Shown here: piece by piece, positions 38,638-50,214 of the stretch | Position numbering within the stretch: position 1 is the stretch's first letter | How the letters are laid out: each line of letters opens with the position of its first letter | From: Allolobophora icterica | Taxonomy: Eukaryota; Annelida; Clitellata; Crassiclitellata; Lumbricidae | Direction: 5' to 3' | Length of the DNA: 64,000 bases | Assembly (NCBI GenBank): GCA_963556255.1 | Contig: OY744604.1 | Span: 19,634,982-19,698,981 of the forward strand | Program-made: the position numbers and the translations under genes | The notes under the pieces: generated by a model | Told to the model about the DNA's origin: nothing | Databases searched by the model: none | Seen by the model: the letters and a program-made list of their open reading frames with translations, nothing else

Positions 38638-39181
38638 TTACACTCCATTGGTTTCACTCGGCCTCGTTGGATGCAGCTTAGATGTCGCTGCATACGTGGA
38701 GATCATCCGGATCAGAGTAACTCTGTGGCCGCGCACTGACAAATTACCCGCCATTGTATCACCTGATCTGAGCACGCACGCAGTTCTGACCGCAGAATCC
38801 TGATCATCCGAGGACCTCTTCGCGGCGTTGGCCTTCTCGTCCGCACACTGTGTAGCGTCAGCTATCAGCTCGGCGTTCTTCTGGCCCACGTACCGCATGT
38901 TAGTCAGGTGCTTGGGTCCCGCTTGCTTCGTGTCATTATTTGGTGATCAGCTGCGTCACTTGTGGTCAGCTCGCTGCGTCTCTATTGTATCCTGGAATCT
39001 CTGTTGGGAGTCCAGTCAGTTTGTGTCCGCCCATCGACAAATTACCGGTCATAGTATCGCCGGCCAAATATACGTCCGTTGACCTGATGAGAGCATCCTG
39101 TTCATTCACATACTTCCTAATGGTAGCGTACCGAGCGTCTACATATCGCTTGTTAACCACATGCAAAAGTCCCGTGAGCAC
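38638..39181 (-). pseudogene. Decayed second copy of the Polinton fibre gene
   Basis: The minus-strand frames at 38966-39181 and 38638-38898 encode fibre-type modules. Examples are AGDTMTGNLSMGGHKLTGLP, VVNKRYVDARYATIRKYVNEQ, MRYVGQKNAELIADATQCAD and SGDTMAGNLSVRGHRVT. The pieces are separated by a frameshift. This shows an independent remnant of a related Polinton (not a copy of the intact one, as residues differ). No other Polinton genes are near. Confidence 0.8.
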
Positions 39182-39409
39182 TCTTTAGTGTTGTTTTCGT
39201 TAACCACATGCAAAAGCCCCGTGAGCACTCTTTAGTGTTGTTTTCGTTAACGAAAACGAAAACGAAAATGGCAATTAACGAGAAAGAAACATTTTCGTTA
39301 GTGAAAACTAAAACTAGAACGAAATACGCAGAGAATAAAAACTAAAACTAAAACGAAAATTGCAACAATAAAAACTAAAACGAAACGAAAATAAATCAAA
39401 TGGTTCACG
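39182..39409. repeat. 58-bp tandem duplication and (CGAAAA)n-type repeats
   Basis: The segment with AACCACATGCAAAAG and GTGAGCACTCTTTAGTG occurs twice in tandem (about 39157-39248), the first copy within the fibre relic. Then ACGAAAACGAAAACGAAAA-type repeats (39247-39390) with self-complementary GTTTTCGTTAACGAAAAC. Confidence 0.65.
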
Positions 39410-40290
39410 ATCTTCCAGCTTCTAGTTTTAGCCATATTTTCATCAAGAATTCGCCTCCTAGTTTGAGCTCTATTTTCATTCAGCTTCTAGTTTGATCTTT
39501 TTTCAACGAGAATCCAGCTTCTAGTTTGCCCTCTAGTTTTATCGCTCTTCCAGTTTCTAGTTCTAGCTGATTTTCATCTCTTTTCCAGCTTCTGCTTTGA
39601 CCTCTATTTTCAGCGCGCTTCCAGTTTTCAGTTATAGTTCATTTTCGTCGCTCTTCCAGTTTCTAGTTTGACCTCTATTTTCATCGATCTTCCAGCTTCT
39701 AGTTTGACCTCTATTTTCATCGCTCATCCAGCTTCTAGTTTGATGTGTATTTTCATCGCTTTCCAGCTACTAGTCTAAGTCTTAATATGAAATGTTTTTA
39801 TCGCTCTTCCAGCTTCTAGTCTTAGCACATTCTCATCGCTCTTCCAGCTTCTCGATTGAACTATGTTTTCATCCATCTTCTAGCTTCTAGTTTAAGTTTT
39901 AATATGACACGTTTTCATCACTCATCCGGCGTCTTGTTTGACATCTACTTTCATCGTTCATCCAGCTTCTAGTTTGACCTCTACTTTCATCGCTAATCCA
40001 GGTTCTAGTTTGACCTTTATTTTTATCGCTCTTCCAGCTTCTAGTTCTGGCAGATTTTCATTGCTCTTCCAGCTTCTACTTTGACCTCTATTTTCATCGC
40101 TCTTCCGGCTTCCAGTTTCAGTTTATTATCATCGCTCTTCCAGCTTTTAGTTTGACCTCTAGTTTCATTGAGAATCAAATGAAAGGACAAGAGTGTGATT
40201 TATTTTGCACAAACTAGAAGCTGGAAGATCTATGAAATTATAGGTCAAACTAGAAGCTGGATGAGCGATTAAAATGAGCTAAAACTATAT
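39410..40290 (+). repeat. Minisatellite of CTTCCAGCTTCTAGTTTGAC-type units
   Basis: Some twenty diverged units of about 35-40 bp carry CTTCCAGCTTCTAGTTTGAC followed by CTCTATTTTCATCG. The last part (about 40200-40265) is in the opposite orientation. No coding function seen. Confidence 0.85.
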
Positions 40291-40719
40291 GCCTACATAG
40301 CTAAAATGGCTCCTATATCATCGGAAATAATTACTTGCTCATTTACTACGGGTGTAGTCCCTCACCTGTAAAATTAGTAAAAAGTAGTCGCAATATATAA
40401 AAAAGAAGAAAACGACGATATAACCAACTATAGACCTGTTTAAATTCTTCCATATTTCCCAAGAAAAATTAATGAATAATAGGCTCTATAACTTTATTGA
40501 AAAATATGATGTATTATTCCATCATCAACATGGTTTCCAGCCTGGTCGATCTCCATTTATGTCACTACTAAGTATGCAGGATAAAATTTATAGAGCATTT
40601 GAAAATAATGATTAATCAGTAGGCATATTCTTCAATTTAGCACACGCCTTTAATACGGTGAATCATGATAATTTGCTTTAAAAAAACCTGGAGACATGGA
40701 ATCAGAGGCATGCAACTAA

Positions 40720-41510
40720 GCCGTGCTGCAGCTATCGTCAACTGGGGTAACTTTGATATACGGATTACTTTGACACACCTGTGGTAACCTTGATAATTTT
40801 GTGTGAACGTTGTGAATACAGCCAGTACAGTTCTGCAGTAACCTGTTTAGGGTATGTGATTGGTTTAAAATGTTTACAGCGGCCATTTTGCTTTCTGCCA
40901 GTGGTACCAAAGAAGTTTATTTTACAATGAATCACTAGCGACTACTAGCCTCGGTACTAAAAAGTCCCATGGTATGAACCTAACCTTTGGATTGAGGTTA
41001 AATATGAAGGGAAAAGAGCTTATCTTAACTACATTGGCAAAATTCTTGAGGTAAGACCAAGAATAAGACGTCTGAAAGTGCAATGTGTGAAGAAACAGAC
41101 CGGGTGCAACTATTTCAAATTTACTGACAACGAAGCTGATGTTGACCCTGTAATTCCATTAACTTTCATATGATGCAGTTGTTGAAAAAATACCTACAGA
41201 AGCCTACAGAAAACAATAGACAGCAATCCCAGTTCAAAAATGTTACCAGTAAAGTAATGAATTAAAAGAAACTGCTAAAACTTATAAAATATGTTGTCCA
41301 TTTTGGAATGGAAAAAGAACCGTTTTTGGATATCCAGGTATCTAGTTATGCACTGTCTTGGATCCAATAGTGATAGGGGATACCTGTTTATTTTTTAAAC
41401 TCCAAAATATCACCAATATAGCCCCTACGATGTCCATAATTGATACCGCATTGCAAAGTAGGCCTAATGCATTATCAAAATAACCCCACCCAGTGAGGTA
41501 ACAGTGATAA
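40720..41510. mobile_element. Probable pogo-like non-autonomous element
   Basis: The left end has GGGGTAACTTTGATATACGG and a further GTGGTAACCTTGATAATT. The right end has complementary ATTATCAAAATAACCCCACC and GGTAACAGTGATAACTC. The repeated subterminal word resembles the arrangement of the elements at 42079 and 44823. Ends are approximate. Confidence 0.45.
40988..41173 (+). pseudogene. C-terminal transposon-protein fragment
   Basis: This 61-codon open frame without ATG begins WIEVKYEGKRAYLNYIGKI, contains LKVQCVKKQTGCNYFKFTDN and ends at TGA. The pattern (V.Y.G....Y.G.I..., then DVDPV) resembles a small C-terminal domain found in transposon-encoded proteins. It is unidentified beyond that. 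It supports the view that 40720-41510 retains the end of a transposase gene. Confidence 0.4.
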
Positions 41511-42078
41511 CTCTTTGGGCTTTTAAAAATATACCAGGTATACTTGAAAAAAATGAAATTCAGTTTGGTCATAATAACAAGACATCATTTGATATAATAA
41601 AAAAAAAACCGGAAAGATATAAAAAAAGGTTTCCTGTATGGATTCAAATATGCAAAATCTATCAAGGTACCCCAGTTTACGGTACTTTGTCTATCGACGA
41701 GAATTAGGGTTGCCACCTCATAAGGATACGAATCCGGGAGATTCAAGAAATTTTGTTAGCATTTGCAATTGCACTGATAGAAAAGAATCGAAGTATGGTT
41801 TTAAATCATTTTGTTTTAGACATTTGGTAAACACAAGAAACAGCTATCAACTAATTATTTAATTGGTCATTCACTTTAGTCCATAGTGCTGTGGTAGAGT
41901 GATGAAGACTACTTGCGCTTAAAAGTATATTTCGCATCAGATCTTGCAGCAGCCAACAATCTGGGTTTCTTAATCAAGAAGTCATAAAACTCTGAGCATT
42001 CGTACTTCAAATTTTCAGTGTGTTTCTCCGATGTGGCGTGCTGTACTACCGATCTGCGTCCCTCGTATTTTACTGATA

Positions 42079-43709
42079 GGGGAGAGTGCTCCAAGATGCC
42101 CACGCTAAGGAGATTTGTGTTTTTCAGCCGTGTAGATTGCAGGAGAAGTACAAGTTTGTACCCAATGCAAAGAGTGGTCATCAATAAAGCAATCAGAACA
42201 AGTATAGATGTTAATTCAAAAACATAATTTTTGTAAATTAAAAAAAGTAGATGTCTTCAAACTGGGCATCTTAGGAACCCCATACTACAAGACGCCCACA
42301 GGATGGGCATCTTAGAACAATGGAAAATGACTAAAACAAATAGTGTGGCAATCGGCAATCCTGCAATTTTAGACTAAAGCAGTAAACTTTTAAATAAATT
42401 AAACAAACCTTACCATAAACTAAAGACCATACAGCTACTAAGCAAATCAAGACATGGGAAGAAAAAATCTAAACTGATGTTGTAAGATGTTATAGGCCCT
42501 ATTGTAATTTTCATTGTCAGACACAGTTAACGACAAAAGTCGCACACAAATCCTATGGATGTCTCTCCATTTGTACACTCTTCATGACACCAACCCTTAA
42601 ACTTCCTGCATTCTATCAATTTCTCCCCAGCAGCACTATCACTGAAGCGTTCACCACACATCAGACATTTTAAATCTTCTTCGTTGTCATACTTGGGTTT
42701 GTTTTAGCTGTCTTTCTTGGCTGAGTTTCCAGTTTGTCTTGTCTGCATGTAAGTTTCTTTTTTTTAGTTCCTTCATTTTGTTTTTTGCTGCAACTGTCTC
42801 TGAAGATGCAGAGTCCTTACAGCATGCCACAGATTTTGTCTGTTTTGGCATTGTTTTCATATTTGTCTTTCCTGTTTTTTCTAGTACCTTCTTTTTATAT
42901 GGTGAACTGTCTTTCTCACATAAATCATTTCAACAAGTTCCTAGATAAACCATTTGCGCGTTCTCACTATCACAATAAACAAATATATGCTGCAAATAAA
43001 TTTAGGTTGATGTGGAAACAGTGACAGACAAATACGCACACCGTACCCCTACACAACTAGGTTTTAGCCATGTAAGAGTAATCAGCATAGTCCACTGATG
43101 CTGTGATTGTAACACTAAAACAACCTTGTAACGATTCGGATGTGTTGCGGCGCCATAAAACTTTCGTTGTTATTAGAATTAAACGTCAACAATTAATCAG
43201 AAGCATCACCAAACTCACATACCTCTTCAAATCACATGATGCAAAGATGATACTTTAAGATTCTCAAGGTATCAAAGACGCCCATGGGCATCTTGTAACC
43301 TCTGTGCTTCTTATACATTCAAGACGCCCATGGGCTTCTTGTAATTTTCGAGTCCCTCTCAATCGACGCTATTTTATTTCACTAGGTTAATGTTTGCAAG
43401 TTTGAAAAAGGCATCAAAACAACTAAAAATGGACCCAAAATAAACGTTAAAATGCGCGCCTGGGTATTATATAAGGTTCCGGAGAAAATGAAGCAGTTTC
43501 ATAAATGTGTACTTGCGCAAAAGTAGTCAAAATTGAAAAAATGTAATAATCACGCCAATATCTCGAATATTGAAATGCTGCTGCTAAGGAAGGTTCATAA
43601 GATGTCGCTACATGCAAAGACACAACTAAAATACGAATTTGTATCTTTCTACACGTTTCAGAGGGGGTGGGCATCTTATTCGCCCTGGGCATCTTGGAGC
43701 ACTCTCCCC
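42079..43709. mobile_element. pogo-like element with AAGATGCCCA subterminal repeats
   Basis: The 24-bp perfect inverted repeats begin GGGGAGAGTGCTCCAAGATG. The target duplication is TA (42077-42078 and 43710-43711). The word TGGGCATCTT or AAGACGCCCA recurs at least eight times (42092, 42263, 42289, 42304, 43275, 43285, 43321, 43669, 43686). A transposase C-terminal zinc finger remains at 42527-42703. Confidence 0.85.
42527..42703 (-). pseudogene. pogo/Tigger-type transposase C-terminal zinc finger
   Basis: This 58-codon frame ends at TAA 42527. It includes LKCLMCGERFSDS, LIECRKFKGWCHEECTN and GFVCDFCR: a C-x2-C...C...W-x-H-x2-C...C-x2-C pattern typical of the end of pogo-type transposases. 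Everything upstream of residue 1 is missing, so only the C-terminal domain survives in the element. Confidence 0.6.
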
Positions 43710-44822
43710 TAATGTTTGCTGTCAAATTTTGCACGCTGCTTCCAACTCGTTTTTCTTAGCCAACCAATCCTTAAAATCGTCTTCTTTGAGCCAATCATCG
43801 TTGAATGAACATTAATACTTCTTTTTCTTCTTAACTACACATTTTTCTGGATTAGACTCAGACTCAGAGTCAGAATTTGAATTCGCCATTGCGAACTTCA
43901 CGAGCACACTGCACGCGGAGTCATAAACATAGATATCTCAATTGAAAAGTGTCCGCAGAAAGTTAGAAAAATACATAGATATATAAATTGAATTTGAAAA
44001 GTGTCCGCTGAAAGTTAAAAATACAATCTCGATCAGACATTCAGACTCTGAGTCTCTGATTCGATGTCGAGTAGTGACGCATTGTGCAGTTGTCCTAGGG
44101 AATAGGACTTTTCAGCATTCCGGGATATTTGAAAGTTTTCCAAATTAATTCCTGGAGACGGGAGATCATATCGAAATACGGGAGACTCCCGCCCAATCCG
44201 GGAGAGGTGGCAACCCTTACGAGAATGCGTCTACTGTAATGGTGGTCTATCGGAAATTATAGAAATTAAGTATCGAGTCTCACAATGGTCAAACCTCGGA
44301 CCTCTGCTTTTCTTAATTTATATTGACGGTCTCCAGAATGTTTCACCGACTATGCGTTTTGCTCTATTTTCTGATGACACCAATGCCTTTGCTGTCACAG
44401 CTAATTGCAGACGCTTACCAAACGGCTAATTTCAAGCTCTCTGAACTGATGGAATGGTTCTCTGCAAATAAGCTCACTCTAAACCTTGATAAAAATAAGT
44501 TCATATTTTTTAAATCTCATAGCAAGTTACGCTAGACTTCTTTATCCTATCACCCACGTCACCTCTAGTAAATTCTTGCAGGCTGTCTGTTCTGTTAGCA
44601 GTTAAGATTTATCGCATAACATGACATGTACAGCGCAGTGCGTTTGCAGGCGCTTAATTAAAGAATAAATATTATTATTATATTATGTGAACCAGCACTT
44701 GACTTGGAAACAGCATATACATGCTATCTCTGAAAGGAGAGCCAAGATCGTTTGTGTTTTATCCAGAGTATCTTATCTCTTGCCCTCCTCCACACGTCTT
44801 AAGTTGTAGGCCCTATTATGTA

Positions 44823-46245
44823 GTGAAAACTTGGAACCCTTGATCCCGTTTTTGAATTTTTTAAATAAATAAAAAATTAAATCACTAGCAGGTTTTATTA
44901 AATTCTATTTAATAAGAATATTTATTTTCTATCTGAGTTCCATAAAGTGGTTTTCACAATTACGAACTATGAAAATCTATGGGCAAAAAATACAAGACAC
45001 CCAAAACGGGATCGAGGGTGCTAATGGGTTGGCACCTTTGATCCCACCCATGTGCACCTTTGATCCCCAATAGGCTCCTTGATCTGTTTGTTTGCAACAG
45101 CAAGGAAATGTTGGAAATGATTATTTGAAATGAAAAATGTGCAAAATATTACTTTGGATATAATAAAGACAATGCAATTGCCACATTCTGACAGTCTAAA
45201 CTTATACGGAAAAATGCTTTTTTCATCGATTTTATGTACAACATAATCTCAGATTTTCAAGCTATCGTGTGCTATTTGTCCGATGTTTTCATCATCCGTA
45301 CTATAATTAGGTTCCATGTCAAAGTCATCTGCACTATCTGAAGATGGATCATGCAGAGTTTGAAAGCCAAATTCATGAACATTTTCATCATTTTCAATTT
45401 CTTCGTCTTCATCGTCAGTGTCGCTCACAGTAGTCAGTCTGATATTTTTCCTGCATGAGTTCATTTTGGTATTTTTATTCAATTTTTTATTAGCATTAAT
45501 TCCACCACTATTTTCAGTCAGTTTTTGTCTATCTTTTGGGTGTTTGTTTGCCTTGGCTTCCAGAACTAACAATGCTGCCTTCATTTCAGATTCAGAAACT
45601 TGACCTCTTGGTGGCCTGTTTGACTCTCTCTTTTTATGATAAGGCATGGCTGCATGTATGAAAAAATAAAGTATATCAACCCAAACATTATTCTCAATTA
45701 TACATATATAATATTCAAAACAAACTTCTTGTTAACATGTGGTATACATTCAACATTTCATGTATATAGGCACCCTTGATCCCCGGGATCAAGGGTGCCG
45801 ACTGGAACCTTTGATCCTGGGATCACGGGTGCCGACTGGGGATCAAGGGTACCGATACAAGCAGGGTCAAGGGTGCCAAACCATTTAGTTTCCACTTCTT
45901 GAATCGTACCATTTTTAATGTACGCGTTAAGTGTCTCAAAATAGATTCAACAAGTAAACAAATCAATTAACTTTATAAATGTAATAAACAAATTTGCTAC
46001 TTATTTTAAAATCTTTGTTTGTAGAGTTCGTTGTGAAGTTGATCAAAAATACTTTTTACCTTCAAAATTTAATTTTTATGATACAAAATTTATTATTCAC
46101 TCTAACCACATGAATAGACAGAAGGAAGGTAAAATCAATAAACATAATGGAATGATTCACTGCTTTTCTTCAATACATAAGTAAGTAAGGCAAAATGACT
46201 GAAGGATCAAGAGTACCTATGGATCAAGGGAGCCATAGTCTCCCC
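44823..46245. mobile_element. pogo-like element with GGGATCAAGGGTGCC repeats
   Basis: Imperfect ends (GTGAAAACTTGGAACCCTTG on the left, complement GGGAGACTATGGCTCCCTTG on the right) are flanked by TA. The subterminal word GATCAAGGGTGCC/GGCACCCTTGATC recurs about ten times (such as 44835, 45006, 45031, 45053, 45771, 45785, 45808, 45840, 45866). It is the same architecture as the element at 42079 but with an unrelated word. Confidence 0.7.
45249..45647 (-). CDS. Putative transposase N-terminal domain with acidic tail
   Basis: It is 132 residues from ATG at 45647. The basic beginning (MPYHKKRESNRPPRGQVSES, then EMKAALLVLEAK) resembles the start of the psq-type helix-turn-helix DNA-binding domain of pogo-type transposases. 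The rest is very acidic (DTDDEDEEIENDENVHEF). It lacks the DDE core. It could be a remnant with residual DNA-binding capacity, or an unrelated protein. It lies wholly inside the 44823-46245 element. Confidence 0.4.
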   Translation of the reverse strand: MPYHKKRESNRPPRGQVSESEMKAALLVLEAKANKHPKDRQKLTENSGGINANKKLNKNTKMNSCRKNIRLTTVSDTDDEDEEIENDENVHEFGFQTLHDPSSDSADDFDMEPNYSTDDENIGQIAHDSLKI

Positions 46246-46725
46246 TACTGGTAGAGGATTTAAACTCCTATCGTCCTAGTATGCTTATTCCAACACTCGT
46301 ATTTTCTCAATAAAATCTATGGGTTCCATAACTTGGAATAGGTTTCCTCTTAGCATTCGTCAGGCCCTCACGTACAAATTTTTAAACAGTCGCTACGTAC
46401 ATTCTTAATTAAAGAAAGTTGATTGTTTGTTTACCTTTCCTAGAATTCGTGTTTATTACTAGTTAAGTTCTTTTGTTTAGATTTGCTTTCTTTCCATATA
46501 ATGTTGTCTGCTATTATTGATCTATGCATTGACTGAGCTGTTGCTACGTATACATTACGTTGGAATGTTAACTTGTAGAGCCCACCTAGCCGGATCTTAA
46601 TCCCTTCTGGGTCTCCTCTTGTCGCCTCGATATTTATGGCATATTGTAGTGCCTTGTTCTTTGAAAAATGGCTTTAATAAACTGATTGATTGATTATTAT
46701 CAGTATTATTGATTATTATCAATAT

Positions 46726-47034
<309 letters not shown>

Positions 47035-47145
47035 CTCTGCTGCTGCTGCCGCTGCTGCTACTACCGGTACTTCGGTTCGAGAAGTTTCTGTGCCATTACT
47101 AAAAGGTAGCCTGAAAGATATGTACTATTACTTCATTTCTTTTAG

Positions 47146-47613
47146 ATAGGTGTCGTAAACCGCTAATGGCTACTGGTGCTACTGTTCGTGCAATTGATGT
47201 GGACTTAGAGAAATTTGACTTTGACAGTGTAGCAACTCGCAGGAACTTCATAGGCAGAGGGACCTATGGTGAAATCTACGGGCCTTTCTTATGGAACAGT
47301 AGAATGTGTGCATTCAAGCGAATCTTGATCAGTGAGGAGAAACACGATGATTTCAAAATTAAATTGGAAAGTAAAAAAACTATCTGGACTTCACTGAAGC
47401 ATACAAACTTGATAGAAATCCACTACGTGGGTTTCACGCCAAAGGCATGCTACACATTAATGGACTATGCAAGTGGCGGTTCGTTATGGCATTTGTTAAA
47501 ATATGGGCCGTATGTCACACTTGATGTTTCCAATTGGGCTAGACAGATAGCTGAAGGCATGCTTTACCTACACGAGAAGGATATCGTTCACAAGGACTTG
47601 AAATCCAGGAACA
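47146..47613 (+). CDS. Mixed-lineage-type protein kinase, exon 1 of the visible part
   Basis: It has acceptor TTCATTTCTTTTAG and donor A|GTGAGTG (phase 1). The frame is open from the exon edge; the first ATG is at 47166 and may not be the true start. Numbered from that Met: Gly-rich loop IGRGTYGEIYG (29-39), Lys51 (AFKR), alphaC region, and catalytic loop HKDLKSRN with Asp at the usual place. The exon ends after RN, where the next exon supplies ILLVQDF. The family resembles MLK/TKL Ser/Thr kinases. No SH3 or leucine zipper is visible in the window. The DFG motif in the next exon is DFD, so activity is uncertain. Confidence 0.85.
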
Positions 47614-47659
47614 GTGAGTGTATGCCTACTTGTTTTTAATTTACAACTTCAATAGACTG

Positions 47660-48498
47660 CAGTGGTTCCCAAACTATGGTCCGCGGACCGGTGCCGGTCC
47701 GCGAGCCCTCAGTTGCCGGTCCGCGAAGTGAGTCAGGAAAAACTACAATTTTCTCGATTGGGTGTCGCTTCGAACTATCTTCAAAAACACGACTGCCTCA
47801 TAAATTAAGATTTGTTCTGGAAGTGAATGTATTTCAGCTATTGTAAACTAAAACTGCCGAATAAATAGTTTCTCGACGAATTGCTGACAGGTCAAATAGA
47901 TGTTGTTCACCTTTACTAGAAATTTTGATCGTAACATTTGGGTTTTTTGACCGGCAATTAGAAACCGGATGTGACGTATCTCTTTCGTCTTTAATAATTT
48001 GGTAACTGCTTTCGTCAAAAGACGCGTCTACTTTTAGGTTTGATATTGTAGGTACAATATATTATAAATTTGAAAATTACAAGAATAATATATAATAAAT
48101 ATATTAATGAAAAGCATTAGCATGAATTATTTATATTTTTTTAACAAAATGCAAAGTTTTGATTCATATTGGACCAGTGAATATGATATTATTTCATATC
48201 ACATTAACTTCCTTACAACTTATTTTATAATTAGAACTGTGGTTAAATTTGTGACATTTTCCCAACAATATCCGCTCCTTTCAATGTAACTTTATAATTC
48301 GTACCAAATTCCAAGATTTGTTTTAGCTTAATTCTCGTTTTTTAAATCTTAGAATTAATACATCTTTAGTGATCGAGAAAGAAATAAAACTAATAAATTG
48401 GGTATCGGTCCTGCTGCAATGGTAAAATTCCTGCCGGTCCGTCGCATTGAAAGTGAATTCCTGCCGGTCCGTCACACTGAGAAGTTTGGGAACCGCTG
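47660..48498. mobile_element. hAT element with CAGTGGTTCCCAAACT ends
   Basis: It starts CAGTGGTTCCCAAACTATGG and ends AGTTTGGGAACCGCTG. CAATAGA occurs at both flanks (an imperfect 7-8 bp duplication, with a 2-3 bp offset on the left). It sits 46 bp after the donor of the first kinase exon. AT-rich interior, no transposase. Confidence 0.8.
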
Positions 48499-49390
48499 CA
48501 ATAGAGTATTTTACATACTAGTGGATTGCCCGTCATTATGACGGGGGAGGTACGCATGGAGGGAGGGTTTAAGGGAGGGATGGAGGGAGGGACAGAGGTA
48601 GGGAGGGACAGAGGGAGAGAGGGAGGCATAGACACTAGACAGACTTACTAACCGTTGTTTCTCTGTGTGTCAATCTTCAATACTTCAATACTCTGTCTGT
48701 CTGGCTTTGCTTCTGTACGTATATCTCCATAGTGCCAAGTGTTTGTGGGCTGGGAGAATTTCGTCGCCTCTGTTATATTGCATCGGCTATAATCAGTCTT
48801 CCCCTCATCTCTGCCCCTCCCCCCTGAAGATGAACAGAGGTAGGGCTGGCTGGAGGGAGGCATAGACATACTTAATTACCGCTGTTTGTCTGTGTGTCCA
48901 CCCTCTGTCCCTCCCTACCTCTGTCTATCTGTCTGACCGTCCATTCGTCTGTCTGTTTGGCTTTGCGTGTGTACGCCTATCTCCGTAGTGCCCAGTGTTC
49001 GTGGGCGGGGCCAATTTCGGGCGCCTGTGAGAGCGTTTATCGACAGACAGATTTGGGGAACTATCTAAGAGATTTGTAATAAATTTTTGCCAGTTAGAGT
49101 AAGTTTTTGTGCTAAATTTCCTGTACAGTCATTGAAAGTTGAGCTTTTTATAAGTACAATGGGGTAGTGTTAATGGTATTTGTAACTCAGAGGTTAGTTA
49201 AATGTATGAGAAACTTGGTAATGCGTGTTTGATGAGAGGTTAACTGCCTGATGTATTTTACATGACATCTGGCAATAGATTGCATTTACTGTTCATTGCT
49301 ACTTGGTCAGACAATTTTTCTTTCACGTTAGTTTGGCTAACATTTGCCTTTAATTCAGAACTAACTAACTCATAGTTACTAGTGTCTTAT
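48499..49390. repeat. Diverged repeats in the first kinase intron
   Basis: Two copies of a ~90-bp unit (TCTGTCTGTCTGGCTTTG, TATCTCC(A/G)TAGTGCC, GTGGGC) lie at about 48697 and 48948. GGAGGGAGGGA and TGTCTGTC low-complexity patches also occur. Possibly decayed retroposons; no gene. Confidence 0.45.
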
Positions 49391-49408
49391 TGTTCTTTTC
49401 AATAGCCA

Positions 49409-49770
49409 TTGTTTTGGTTTTCTCTACGCACACATGAATCTAAGGTTAACGCTTGTGAAATGTGGATATGGAGGAAGATGCTGAGAATATCTTGGACTGA
49501 GAAAAGAACGAACGAATCAATACGAGAGGAGATTGGAGTTGAGAATGAAGAGTCGTTAAAACAAACTGCGACAAGAATGAAGCTAAGGTTCTTTGGACAT
49601 GTTATGCGATCTGATGGTCTGGAGAAGGAAATGATGCTGGCGTGCGGTGAGGGGAGGAGAAGACGGGGTCGCCCAAGGAGGAGATGGATGGATGAGATAC
49701 AAGATGTAACTGGCATGAATTTGGCGGAATTAAGGGACTTCAGTGCTCGAAATGGACCGGAACGCACCGG
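49409..49770 (+). mobile_element. LINE ORF C-terminal relic
   Basis: The frame 49409-49801 reads CEMWIWRKMLRISWTEKRTN, then LRFFGHVMRSDGLEKEM, and RRRRGRPRRRWMDEIQDVTG, the hallmark end of RTE/CR1-like ORF2. It joins at about 49745 a GGACCGGAACG-type hAT-MITE-like segment (49750-49870). Confidence 0.75.
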
Positions 49771-50214
49771 AACGCCGTTCCGGTTCGTCAAAATGAATTA
49801 GCGTTCCGTTCCGGTTCGTCAAATGAATTATTGTGGAAAATACTATGAAATTAACGTGAATGCTCCCATATCTTTGACTAGCGTAAAATTTTCCATTTCG
49901 AGCACTGAGGGACTTGTCATCGAATAGGAAACAATGGAGTGTGTTCACCAGGACGATCGCTAGAGCTCCACGAGCTGACAGCACAAGGTGACAAGGTGAC
50001 ACATGACACATACGTAACGCATACAAGGCATTTATACAGAACAGCTAGCAGATCTTAAGCCGACTCTTGCTAATTTCGCTAGCAATGATGCAACGCAGCG
50101 GTGGCCGTCTGCAATTAATGTTTAAGACAGAGGATGCACTAAATACATGTATATACTATGATGCGGACTTATCTCCTTTAAATCCTTTTAAATTACACTT
50201 CAAACTTAAGCCAT

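Larger units (their letters stand above)
41909..43889 (-). pseudogene. hAT transposase N-terminal relic, interrupted
   Basis: On the minus strand it starts with ATG at 43889 (MANSNSDSESES, acidic). It continues after frame breaks with DDWLKEDDFKDWLAKKNELE and a CKI-stop-QQTL zinc-finger start. Beyond the nested element at 42079-43709 it resumes with SVKYEGRRSVVQHATSEKHT and a short tail to a stop at 41909. The second zinc Cys codon is TGA and other breaks occur, so it is dead. Confidence 0.6.
41705..44218. mobile_element. hAT-like element with perfect 8-bp target duplication
   Basis: Ends TAGGGTTGCCACCTC and complementary GAGGTGGCAACCCTT are flanked by ACGAGAAT (41697-41704 and 44219-44226). 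Without the element and one copy of the duplication, the flanking LINE frame reads on. The interior encodes an N-terminal BED-like zinc-finger relic on the minus strand, itself interrupted at 42079-43709. Confidence 0.88.
40400..46700 (+). mobile_element. LINE interrupted by several DNA transposons
   Basis: RT pieces on the plus strand are, in order: at about 40430-40700 (FEKYDVLFHHQHGFQPGRSP-like, then NTVNHDNLL); at 41640-41704 joined to 44219-44530 (RYFVYRRE, then CVYCNGGLSEIIEIKY, GPLLFLIYIDGLQNV, SDDTNAF); at 44680-44820; and at about 46290-46420 (WNRFPLSIRQALTYKF). Tail: AATAAACTGATTGATTGATT (46675-46700). The insertions are at about 40720-41510, 41705-44218 and 44823-46245. Confidence 0.75.

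Noticed and set aside
43447..43734. 95-codon minus-strand ORF in the pogo-like element
   Set aside because: It crosses the terminal repeat of the element, so it is a chance frame.
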